NCBI GenBank assembly: GCA_902798425.1
Contig: CADBWR010000014.1
Span: forward strand, 1 to 64,000
Source of the DNA: an uncultured Bacteroidales bacterium
GTDB taxonomy: Bacteria; Bacteroidota; Bacteroidia; Bacteroidales; Bacteroidaceae
Direction: 5' to 3'
DNA length: 64,000 nt
In this document: piece after piece, positions 47,993 to 55,529 of the stretch
How the letters are laid out: the number at the start of each line of letters is the position of its first letter
Numbering within the stretch: the first letter of the stretch is position 1
Program-made: the position numbers and the translations under genes
Notes under the pieces: model-generated
Told to the model about the DNA's origin: nothing
Seen by the model: the letters and a program-made list of their open reading frames with translations, nothing else
Databases searched by the model: none

Positions 47993-48622
47993 TTATAAAT
48001 AAAAAACAGCTTCATTTCCCATATTGAACAAGAGATCGAGGATGGAGAGGTTAGCATGGAAGCCATGCTTGCCCTCGAAGACCTGCCAGTAGTGCTGCGG
48101 CTGAAAGTCAGCATCAGGCAGCGGGTGTTTGGCATGGATGACATCGCGATAATCATCGATGGCAGATGGTTGACGGATGAAGTCGGTTGTATAACTGACG
48201 TTCGGATGAATGTCCAGCAGATCACATACCGTCTGACGGATGGCTTCGTTGAAATCGACCAAAAAGTCGTACTTCTTCTCGTAGAAGGGACGGATATCGT
48301 CTGCAAAATACTCGAAGAAGGGACTCTCGCTATAGGCGCTCTGCAGGGCATTCCAATGGATGCGGCGCCACTGGTTGTGGTCGCTGATGCGCAGGTCCTT
48401 AACAATGGGACTATTAGCTGATAGCTCTTGGCTGTTAGCTGAATGTTCCACCGGCACCGTCAGCGTCTGCAGACCGTTGGCAGTAGCTATCACACAGCGG
48501 TTGCGGTAGGTCTGCTTTTGATAGGTATCGTACTGTTCTATGAGCACCTGATCATAGCGATAGAGCTTCTGGTACCATTGGACGGGGCCAAAATAGGTGG
48601 TCTGTAGTAACGCTGTGCTCAT
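47993..48622 (-). CDS. WbqC family protein
   Basis: 209 residues. MSTALLQTTYFGPVQWYQKL, the basic YQKQTYRNRCVIATANG, LRISDHNQWRRIHWNALQSA, SPFFEYFADDIRPFYEK and HYWQVFEGKHGFHANLSILD are all WbqC family landmarks. Members are tied to polysaccharide or O-antigen loci, possibly as sugar-modifying enzymes; the reaction is not known to me. In Bacteroidetes it commonly sits next to signal peptidase genes, as here. Residues 62-71 (ANSQELSANS) come from an in-frame copy of the GCTAA/AGCCAA repeat (48411-48443). Its start overlaps the stop of the degenerate peptidase (ATGA). Confidence 0.9.
   Translation of the reverse strand: MSTALLQTTYFGPVQWYQKLYRYDQVLIEQYDTYQKQTYRNRCVIATANGLQTLTVPVEHSANSQELSANSPIVKDLRISDHNQWRRIHWNALQSAYSESPFFEYFADDIRPFYEKKYDFLVDFNEAIRQTVCDLLDIHPNVSYTTDFIRQPSAIDDYRDVIHAKHPLPDADFQPQHYWQVFEGKHGFHANLSILDLLFNMGNEAVFYL
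48411..48443. repeat. GCTAA/AGCCAA repeat, in-frame copy in wbqC
   Basis: On the coding strand TCAGCTAACAGCCAAGAGC and TATCAGCTAATAGTCC encode SANSQELSANSP, similar to the inserts in murF, the M28 gene and parE. Confidence 0.8.
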
Positions 48623-49119
48623 CGCATTCTGAGGTTTTTACGATTATACAATATGGTTGTCACCTCTCCAATGATATCACGCTCAGAGATGAAACCCAGA
48701 TGGCGGGAGTCGGCAGGATTGCGCTTATTGAGAGCCTCCAACCAGTAGTAGTCAGCCTTGGCACATGTCTTCAGCCCAGGCACGACGAGTTTGCCTTTCT
48801 GTGTGTTTACCGTGTCACCTGGCACAGCCTTACAGCGTGCAATCATAACGCCCTGTTGGCATCTGTCAGGCGCTGAGAAGGCTACGATATCGCCCCGTTT
48901 GACGGGACAGCGCATCAGTCTGCTGTAGGGTAGCAGACCATTGCCCGCTATACGCAGTCCATAGCTGCAGCGGTTCACCAATATCCTGTCGCCATGCTGA
49001 TAGAGCGGTGCCAGCCCATTACCGCTGACCGTATGAACAGAAAAAGCCAAAGCACGGAAAGCCAGCATCAGTGCGAAAGCTGATGCCAGTACAATCACGT
49101 TCTTCAGCCATTTCATCAT
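48619..49119 (-). CDS. Catalytically degenerate signal peptidase I paralogue (S26)
   Basis: 166 residues from the ATG at 49119 (MMKWLKNVIVLASAFALMLA); a GTG at 49128 is an alternative. The S26 fold is clear: one membrane segment, GDRILVNRCSYGLRI, VKRGDIVAF, AVPGDTVN and ADSRHLGFISERDIIGEV. Compared with the neighbouring LepB, the catalytic serine in IPSSSLEKS is replaced by glycine (VSGNGLAPL), and the general-base lysine in YVKRCVGLPG is replaced by alanine (MIARCKAVPG). It should therefore not cleave peptides by the normal Ser/Lys mechanism. It is encoded between lepB and wbqC and overlaps wbqC by ATGA. It may be a binding or regulatory partner. Confidence 0.85.
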   Translation of the reverse strand: MMKWLKNVIVLASAFALMLAFRALAFSVHTVSGNGLAPLYQHGDRILVNRCSYGLRIAGNGLLPYSRLMRCPVKRGDIVAFSAPDRCQQGVMIARCKAVPGDTVNTQKGKLVVPGLKTCAKADYYWLEALNKRNPADSRHLGFISERDIIGEVTTILYNRKNLRMR

Positions 49120-49125
49120 ATCGCT

Positions 49126-49181
49126 CACATCTTACATCTTCCGTCTTACATCATACATCATCCCTCTTCCATCTTACATCT
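49126..49181. repeat. Tandem TCTTACATC / CATCATACATC repeats between the two peptidase genes
   Basis: ATCTTACATCTT-type and ACATCATCC-type words repeat across the whole spacer. The same words occur as an in-frame insertion in the methyltransferase gene at 57558-57628. Confidence 0.75.
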
Positions 49182-50616
49182 ACTTGATGTTATCGACAAA
49201 GCGGAACAGCCTATTCCAACGGATACCTCCGAAGCCTTTGCGGTCTGGATCGGAACTCCACCAGATGAAGATAGGCTTGCCGACAATATGGTCCTCAGGA
49301 ACAAAACCCCAATAGCGGGAGTCAAGCGAGTTATGGCGGTTGTCACCCTGCATCCAGTAGTAGTCCATCTTAAATGTATACTTCGTTGTTTCTTTGTCGT
49401 TGATGAAGATTTTGCCGTCCTTGACTTCCAACTTGTTGCCTTCATAGGTACGGATGGGACGCTCATAGACGGGCAGGTTCTGCAGTGTCAGGTCGATGCT
49501 CTCGCCTTTGGCAGGAATCCAGATGGGACCGTAGTTGTCGCGTGTCCAGTGCATATTGCCATTCAGCGGATAGGTATCCACATCGGTAGCATCGGTATTC
49601 AACTTAATGCTCTCCACAACATCCGGGCGTCTCTTCAGCGCCTCAGCAGTTTTGTTGGTCATCGGCATATAGCCGTAGTTGTTGAGGTCCTTCAACTCTT
49701 CCATCGTAATACCCCACTCCTGCATTTCTTCATCGGTGAAATGGCGCTTCAGCTTGAGGTAGTAGCTATACTGCACATTATCGGGTTCCTTGTTGGCCTT
49801 GCCATTGATAAAGATGGTACGGTCCTTGATTTGCAGTGTCTGGCCAGGCAGACCCACACAGCGCTTGACATAGTTCTCGCGGCGGTCTGTGGGACGAGTG
49901 TCAATGAGGCCGTACTCCTGAGGATTAGCCTCGATGGTCTGCTTGCCTGCTTGGTAGATGGTATTGAAATAGAGCGGCAACTGTGCCTGTGTCAGTGAGT
50001 CTGGGTTAGGACGCTGCGGATAAAGTTGGTAGCCTATCTGATAGCACAGCTGGTAATAGTCGTAAGCCTGATACTGCGGGGCTGAGCAGATGGTATCGCC
50101 TGCGGGGAAGTTGAAGACAACGATATCGTTCAGCTGAATCTTGCCCAAGCCCTTGACGCGACGGTAGTCCCAATGGGGCCACTCGATATACGACTTACAC
50201 TCGAACAGCGGCATGGTGTGTTGCGTCAGCGGCATCGTCAGGGGAGTCTCTGGGATGCGAGGACCATAGCTCACCTTGCTGACAAATAGGTAGTCACCTG
50301 TCAACAGGCTCTTCTCCAAAGAACTCGATGGAATAACGTAGTTCTGGAAGAAAAACAGATTAATGAAGTAGACGGCGACAAGGGCAAAGACAAGGGCATC
50401 GACCCACGACATGACAAATTTGACAGGACCTTCAGCATCCTTCCACCACTGCCACTTGATTTTCTTCGTGATATATACGTCATAGATGAAGGGGACGACC
50501 AGCAGTCCCAGCCATGACTTCACCCAGTAAAGGAATAACAGATAGCACAGCAATACCACAGCGAACTTCGCCCACTGCACTTTCATGTTCAACTTATTTT
50601 TTTCTCTCTTCTCCAT
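49180..50616 (-). CDS. lepB: Signal peptidase I
   Basis: 478 residues, the long Bacteroidetes form. N-terminal membrane segments (WAKFAVVLLCYLLFLYWVKS, WVDALVFALVAVYFINLFFF) are followed by the catalytic Ser in YVIPSSSLEKSLLTGDYLFV and Lys in ENYVKRCVGLPGQ, with MQGDNRHNSLDSRYWGFVPE near the end. It removes signal peptides from exported proteins at the inner membrane. The large insert between the catalytic boxes is normal for this phylum. The start may be the ATG at 50616, directly after a TTAACTTC repeat, or Met11 at 50586 (MKVQWAKFAV). It lies between dapB and the inactive paralogue. Confidence 0.93.
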   Translation of the reverse strand: MEKREKNKLNMKVQWAKFAVVLLCYLLFLYWVKSWLGLLVVPFIYDVYITKKIKWQWWKDAEGPVKFVMSWVDALVFALVAVYFINLFFFQNYVIPSSSLEKSLLTGDYLFVSKVSYGPRIPETPLTMPLTQHTMPLFECKSYIEWPHWDYRRVKGLGKIQLNDIVVFNFPAGDTICSAPQYQAYDYYQLCYQIGYQLYPQRPNPDSLTQAQLPLYFNTIYQAGKQTIEANPQEYGLIDTRPTDRRENYVKRCVGLPGQTLQIKDRTIFINGKANKEPDNVQYSYYLKLKRHFTDEEMQEWGITMEELKDLNNYGYMPMTNKTAEALKRRPDVVESIKLNTDATDVDTYPLNGNMHWTRDNYGPIWIPAKGESIDLTLQNLPVYERPIRTYEGNKLEVKDGKIFINDKETTKYTFKMDYYWMQGDNRHNSLDSRYWGFVPEDHIVGKPIFIWWSSDPDRKGFGGIRWNRLFRFVDNIK

Positions 50617-50665
50617 TAACTTCTTAACTTCTCTAACTTCTTAACTTCTCTAACTTCTTAACTTC
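50617..50665. repeat. Tandem TTAACTTCTCTAACTTC repeats in the dapB-lepB spacer
   Basis: The 8-9 bp words TTAACTTC, TTAACTTCTC and TAACTTC alternate through the entire spacer from the lepB ATG to the dapB stop. Confidence 0.8.
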
Positions 50666-51382
50666 TCAGAAAGAAAACATATCGCTGATAGTCAACAATC
50701 CCTGATGGTCCTTAGTGTACTCGGCAGCTAGCACTGCACCCAAGGCAAAGCCCTGACGAGAATGGGCATCGTGGGTAATGGTGATGATATCTGCTTCTGA
50801 ATCGTAGCGAATCGTATGGATACCTGGCACCTCACCACGGCGGATATGGTCTACACGCAGATATTTCTTATCGGTAGTATCTTCCTTCCACGCCTCCTTG
50901 CGGTCAATATTCTCGACAATCTGCTCGGCCAGTGTGATAGCGGTACCACTGGGATGGTCGAGCTTGTGGATATGGTGCGTTTCCTCCATCTCTACATCAT
51001 ACTGGGGGAACTGGTTCATAATTTTTGCCAAATACTTGTTGACAGCAGAGAAGATGGCTACACCAATGGAGAAGTTAGATGCCCAAAAGAGCGTCTTACC
51101 CTCTTCCGTGCATGCCTTGCGCACCTCATCGCCGTGCTCTTTCATCCAGCCTGTTGAACCAGAGACTATCTTCACGCCTTTCTCCCATGCCTTCAAATAG
51201 TTGCCATAAGCAGCCTGTGGGGCAGTAAATTCGATGGCCACATCTGCAGAAGCAAATGCTGGGCTGTTAAAGTCTTGTGGATTATCAATATCAATGATAC
51301 TCACAATTTCATGACCACGGCTGAGGGCTATCTGTTCTATCATTTTACCCATCTTGCCGTAGCCGATTAAAGCTATTTTCAT
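50666..51382 (-). CDS. dapB: 4-hydroxy-tetrahydrodipicolinate reductase
   Basis: 238 residues. It reduces the dihydrodipicolinate intermediate with NAD(P)H in the lysine/diaminopimelate pathway, supplying the peptidoglycan cross-linking residue. Motifs: MKIALIGYGKMGKMIEQIAL (nucleotide loop), VAIEFTAPQAA, VSGSTGW, ASNFSIGVAIFSAVNKYLAK and the active-site EETHHIHKLDHPSGTAIT, then GEVPGIHTIRYDSEAD. The enzyme is complete. It leads the unit dapB-lepB-degenerate lepB-wbqC from a consensus promoter. Confidence 0.96.
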   Translation of the reverse strand: MKIALIGYGKMGKMIEQIALSRGHEIVSIIDIDNPQDFNSPAFASADVAIEFTAPQAAYGNYLKAWEKGVKIVSGSTGWMKEHGDEVRKACTEEGKTLFWASNFSIGVAIFSAVNKYLAKIMNQFPQYDVEMEETHHIHKLDHPSGTAITLAEQIVENIDRKEAWKEDTTDKKYLRVDHIRRGEVPGIHTIRYDSEADIITITHDAHSRQGFALGAVLAAEYTKDHQGLLTISDMFSF

Positions 51383-51406
51383 AATAATAATGTATTAATA
51401 CGTCTG

Positions 51407-51438
51407 CAAAGTTAATGGAAATAGAACGAAAAACCAAA
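51407..51438 (-). promoter_or_regulatory. sigma-ABfr promoter for dapB-lepB operon
   Basis: Minus strand: TTTG at 51438-51435, a 20-bp spacer, TAACTTTG at 51414-51407. The leader is about 20 nt. Confidence 0.8.
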
Positions 51439-51468
51439 TAAAACACCGTTTATTTATTTATTTTTTGT

Positions 51469-51476
51469 TACCTTTG
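51469..51476 (+). promoter_or_regulatory. sigma-ABfr -7 box for the GH105 cassette
   Basis: TACCTTTG 23 bp before the GH105 ATG. The -33 region is TTTATTTATTTATTT without a clear TTTG. It is divergent from the dapB promoter. Confidence 0.65.
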
Positions 51477-51499
51477 CACCACCTAACTACTCAAAAGTC

Positions 51500-52621
51500 A
51501 TGAACATGAGAAATCTACTATTACCTATCTGCCTCTTTTTGGCCCTGTCAGTACAAGCGAAGAAGTGGACTGTTGACGAGGTGAAAGAAGTCATCCGTCG
51601 TGTAAATACCTACTGGCAGACGAACCAGTCTGCTGAAGTAAGGGCTTTCTGGGATCATGCCGCTTACCATACGGGAAATATGGAGGTCTACAAACTGTTT
51701 CACGACCGGCAAATGCTTGACTACAGCCTACGCTGGGCAGAGTACAACCAATGGAAGGGTGCTACGGAGGCCAACCCCGCCAAATGGAAATACAAGCGAT
51801 ATGGCGAAGGCCAGGACTTTGTACTCTTTGGCGACTGGCAGATATGTTTCCAGACCTATATCGATCTCTACAACCTGAGCCCCGACGAGAGGAAGGTGGC
51901 TCGCGCCAAGGAGGTGATGGGCTACGAGGCAGACTCTAAGGCACACGACTACTGGTGGTGGGCCGACGCGCTCTATATGGTAATGCCCGTTATGACAAAG
52001 ATGTATTTGCTGACAGGTGAAGAGAAGTATCTCGACAAACTCTACAAGAATATCTGCTACAGCGACAGCATCATGCTCGACAAAGCCACCGGACTCTACT
52101 TCCGTGACGGCAAATATGTCTATCCTAAGCACAAAACCGCCAACGGCAAGAAAGATTTCTGGGCGCGCGGTGACGGGTGGGTGCTGGCAGGACTGGCCAA
52201 GGTGCTGCAGGACATGCCGAAAACATACCGCCACCAGCCCTTCTTTGCCAAAAAGTTTGTCAACCTGGCCAAGGGGGTTAAGAAGCTGCAGCAGCCCGAA
52301 GGCCACTGGACGCGCTCGATGATGGACCCCGAACAGGCCCCAGGCTATGAAACCAGCGGTACTGCTTTTTTCTGCTACGGACTGCTGTGGGGTGTCAACA
52401 ATGGCTACCTCTCAAAGAAGAAATATAGTCCTACCATTGAGAAAGCATGGAACTACCTGACAGGTATTGCCCTTCAGGAAGACGGAAGAATAGGATATGT
52501 ACAGCCTATCGGCGAGCGTGCCATACCAGGACAGACCGTCGATGCCAACTCGCAAGCCAACTTTGGCGTGGGTGCTTTCTTGCTCGCTGCCTGTGAATAT
52601 GTAAAATACCTGAATCGATGA
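51500..52621 (+). CDS. GH105/GH88-family unsaturated glycuronyl hydrolase
   Basis: 373 residues with a signal peptide (MNMRNLLLPICLFLALSVQA). The (alpha/alpha)6-barrel motifs are HTGNMEVYKLFHDRQMLDYS, YIDLYNLSPDER, HDYWWWADALYMVMPVMTKM with the probable catalytic Asp156, FWARGDGWVLAGLAKVLQDM and SGTAFFCYGLLWGVNNGYL. GH105 enzymes remove the unsaturated uronic acid left at the end of oligosaccharides by polysaccharide lyases, for example from rhamnogalacturonan or ulvan. It heads a four-gene unit with overlapping start and stop codons and acts in the periplasm. The exact substrate is unknown. Confidence 0.9.
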   Translation: MNMRNLLLPICLFLALSVQAKKWTVDEVKEVIRRVNTYWQTNQSAEVRAFWDHAAYHTGNMEVYKLFHDRQMLDYSLRWAEYNQWKGATEANPAKWKYKRYGEGQDFVLFGDWQICFQTYIDLYNLSPDERKVARAKEVMGYEADSKAHDYWWWADALYMVMPVMTKMYLLTGEEKYLDKLYKNICYSDSIMLDKATGLYFRDGKYVYPKHKTANGKKDFWARGDGWVLAGLAKVLQDMPKTYRHQPFFAKKFVNLAKGVKKLQQPEGHWTRSMMDPEQAPGYETSGTAFFCYGLLWGVNNGYLSKKKYSPTIEKAWNYLTGIALQEDGRIGYVQPIGERAIPGQTVDANSQANFGVGAFLLAACEYVKYLNR

Positions 52622-54354
52622 ACCTGCTACTGACGATAGCCTTGGGCATTGCAAGTCTTCTACCTAAGGCGGACGACACCTTTTGGCGCGACTCCATACC
52701 TCAGGAGATGCGCCAAAGCTACATTGCTTATGGAGAACAGTATCAAGGCAAGCCATGGACGACACTGCCATGGACGGTCTTTGCAGAGAATAAGATAACG
52801 GGAAACCGCGTCAACTACGAGGCAATATGTTTTGAGAAGCGCCGTCATTTTGCAGCATTAGTCATGGCAGAGATCATGGAGGGGAAGGGACGTTTTACGC
52901 CGGATATTATCGATGGAATCGGCAGTTTTTGTGAAGAGACCTGGTGGGGCATTCCTGCGCACTACAACAAGCACATACCACTGCCAGAGGTTCAGGAGGT
53001 AGACCTCTTCAATGCGGAGACTGCCAGTATGATAGCATGGACACGCTACATGTTGGAGCAGCAATTCAACAAGTTCTCACCAGACCTGTGTAAGCGCATA
53101 GACAAAGAGATAGAGCGCAGGATTCTCAAACCAGCACTGGCCAAGAACTATTGGTGGAAGAAAGCCGCCATGAACTGGAATCCCTGGATATGTAGCAACT
53201 GGCTGACATGCGTATTGGTTAGTGAACAGGATGACGCACGGAAGAGCAAAGCTATCGAACAGATTCAGAAAGCGACACAAGCCTTTATAGATGCCTACCC
53301 TGAGGATGGCGGCTGCGACGAAGGCCCTGGCTATTGGGACAGAGCGGCAGCTTCTATGTTCGAGGTGCTGCGACTGTTGCCTGACTGTCCCGTCGACATA
53401 GAGAAAGTCAGAAGGATGGCCGCCTTCACCTACACTACATACATCGGTCATGAATACTGCGTCAACTTTGCTGATGCTCATGGTAACAAGGCTATGCAGC
53501 AAGTGAACATCGTCTATCCGTTTGGCTTATGGCTGAACGACAAGACCATGCGGGAGTTTGGGGCCTATTTGGGACAACAGCAAGGTATTCTCCAGCAACC
53601 GGCCAAGTGCTACGACAAAAGCGGCAACTTCCCAACGCTGGGTCGTGAGCTGCTGTTTTTAAGAAATATCCGCCATCTCATCGAAGAAAAGCCCAACGAA
53701 CCACAGCTCAAAGACTCCTGGCTACCAAACCTGCAGATTATGGCAGCCAGACGTGGAAGTCTGTATGTTGCCGTCAAGGGCGGACACAACGGCGAAAGCC
53801 ATAACCACAACGATGTGGGCTCATTCATCATCTATCGAGAGAACGAACCACTGCTGATAGACCCGGGGGTAGGCGAATATACGGCTAAGACGTTCAGTAA
53901 CAGCCGTTATGAGATATGGACCATGCAGTCGGCCTACCACAACCTGCCACAGATTAACGGCACCGACCAGAAAGACGGCAAAAGCTTTGCCGCCAAGATG
54001 GTGCAACACAAAGACGGTCTGCTGACACTCGACATAGCGGGTGCCTATCCTGCTACAGCTGGTGTCAAATACTGGAGACGCACCGTTTCCGCGATGAAAT
54101 CGGGTATTTTTATCACGGAAGACTATGAGTTAGATGCTGTCACTGCCCCTACTCGTCTGATGTTTATGACCACTAACCCCGACGCTCTCCAGCATATCAG
54201 CTATGACAAAAAACAGTTAGAAGCCAGCATGGAGGATATCAGCGACAAGCTGGATCCAGAACTGCAAAGCACCTGGGGCAAGGTGATGTACCGCATTATT
54301 TTGTCGGTGAAATCGACCAAAAAGAAACAGAGAATAACCTATCATATCCGATGA
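52618..54354 (+). CDS. Heparinase II/III-family protein (polysaccharide-lyase-like)
   Basis: 578 residues with a signal peptide (MNLLLTIALGIASLLPKA). An N-terminal alpha-toroid (about 40-340, including NYWWKKAAMNWNPWICSNWL and YPEDGGCDEGPGYWDRAAAS) is followed by a beta-sandwich domain with GGHNGESHNHNDVGSFIIYR, LIDPGVGEYTAKTFSNSRYE and WTMQSAYHNLPQINGTDQ. The HNHNDVGSF motif is the heparinase II/III hallmark with the catalytic-site histidine. It would cleave a uronic-acid polysaccharide by elimination, producing ends for the GH105 enzyme. It overlaps the GH105 gene by ATGA. I cannot name the PL subfamily. Confidence 0.88.
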   Translation: MNLLLTIALGIASLLPKADDTFWRDSIPQEMRQSYIAYGEQYQGKPWTTLPWTVFAENKITGNRVNYEAICFEKRRHFAALVMAEIMEGKGRFTPDIIDGIGSFCEETWWGIPAHYNKHIPLPEVQEVDLFNAETASMIAWTRYMLEQQFNKFSPDLCKRIDKEIERRILKPALAKNYWWKKAAMNWNPWICSNWLTCVLVSEQDDARKSKAIEQIQKATQAFIDAYPEDGGCDEGPGYWDRAAASMFEVLRLLPDCPVDIEKVRRMAAFTYTTYIGHEYCVNFADAHGNKAMQQVNIVYPFGLWLNDKTMREFGAYLGQQQGILQQPAKCYDKSGNFPTLGRELLFLRNIRHLIEEKPNEPQLKDSWLPNLQIMAARRGSLYVAVKGGHNGESHNHNDVGSFIIYRENEPLLIDPGVGEYTAKTFSNSRYEIWTMQSAYHNLPQINGTDQKDGKSFAAKMVQHKDGLLTLDIAGAYPATAGVKYWRRTVSAMKSGIFITEDYELDAVTAPTRLMFMTTNPDALQHISYDKKQLEASMEDISDKLDPELQSTWGKVMYRIILSVKSTKKKQRITYHIR

Positions 54355-55529
54355 AGAAACTACACACCATAGCTTGTTGTCTGGTACTACTCCTGACAAC
54401 CGTCAAAGCGCAGAGGGCTACGCTCTGCATCACTAACCCTAGCGACTATCAGCGTGAGGAGGTAGTGGAGGCTGACCTTGCCACCATCCGTACCTTGTTA
54501 CAAACCGACGACAGCGAACAACTGGTTGTAAGAAATAGTGCCGGACAAGAGCAGACATACCAATTAGCGCACAACGGCAAACTGCTGGTGTACGTGACGG
54601 TGCAACCCCACAGCACGGCGGAGCTGACCATTGAGAAAGGAAAGCCTTCTGCATTCAAATCGTTTGTCTTTGGCAGCGTATTTCCGGAACGCATGGATGA
54701 CCTGACCTGGGAGAACGACCGCAGCGCCTACCGCGTTTATGGACCCGCCCTACAACGCAGTGGCGAGAAATCATACGGCACAGACGTATGGACCAAGAGC
54801 ACCAAGGAGTTGGTTGTAAAGAAGCGCTATCAAATGCACTTGTGGGGCGTGGGACAGCGTGACTCCCTACGCAGAGCAGGGCTGCGGAAAGAGGCAAACG
54901 ACATCTATTTAGCGACATCATTCCACCACGACCATGGCGATGGATTCGACGTTTATTCCGTTGGGCCAAGTCTGGGATGCGGCACACCTGCACTCATGAA
55001 TGACGGACAATTGGTGTTTCCCTACTGCTATCAGGACTGCCAGATAATGGACAACGGACCGCTACGTTTCACCGTGACACTGACCTTCCACCCGAACAGC
55101 GACGGCATCGTAGAACACAGGAACATCACGCTGGATCGTGGTTCACACTACAACAAATGTACGGTGTGGTACGACGGCATCAAACAATCCACCAGCTGGG
55201 CTGCTGGCGTGGTGCTCAATGGGGGTGGCGAACCAGTCCTGGGACAGGAGTACGTGCTCTATGCCGACCCCACAGACAATCCGAAGCTCAACCAGTCGCA
55301 GATATATGTCGGCACGCTCTTTCCCAATGGTGTAGACGAAACAATGGTATTAAAGGGAAACAAGAATCATGCCATCGGCATCGTACGTCCATACCAAGGA
55401 CAGGCATACACCTATTACTTCGGTGCTGCATGGAGTCGCTATGATGTTCGTACCTTGGACCAATGGCAACTGTTGGCGAAGCAGTATCTGCAGAATATCA
55501 AGAACCCATTAATCATAGAGATAAAATGA
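54351..55529 (+). CDS. DUF4861 family exported protein
   Basis: 392 residues with a signal peptide (MKKLHTIACCLVLLLTTVKA). The body contains NPSDYQREEVVEADLATIRT, FVFGSVFPERMDDLTWENDR and AYRVYGPALQ, then GTDVWTKSTKELVVKKRY and HHDHGDGFDVYSVGPSLGCG, a set found in the DUF4861 family. Its members live in Bacteroidetes polysaccharide utilisation loci beside GH88/GH105 and lyase genes. The large beta-sandwich fold and conserved His/Asp residues suggest a lyase or carbohydrate-binding role, but none is demonstrated to my knowledge. It overlaps both neighbours by ATGA. Confidence 0.85.
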   Translation: MKKLHTIACCLVLLLTTVKAQRATLCITNPSDYQREEVVEADLATIRTLLQTDDSEQLVVRNSAGQEQTYQLAHNGKLLVYVTVQPHSTAELTIEKGKPSAFKSFVFGSVFPERMDDLTWENDRSAYRVYGPALQRSGEKSYGTDVWTKSTKELVVKKRYQMHLWGVGQRDSLRRAGLRKEANDIYLATSFHHDHGDGFDVYSVGPSLGCGTPALMNDGQLVFPYCYQDCQIMDNGPLRFTVTLTFHPNSDGIVEHRNITLDRGSHYNKCTVWYDGIKQSTSWAAGVVLNGGGEPVLGQEYVLYADPTDNPKLNQSQIYVGTLFPNGVDETMVLKGNKNHAIGIVRPYQGQAYTYYFGAAWSRYDVRTLDQWQLLAKQYLQNIKNPLIIEIK

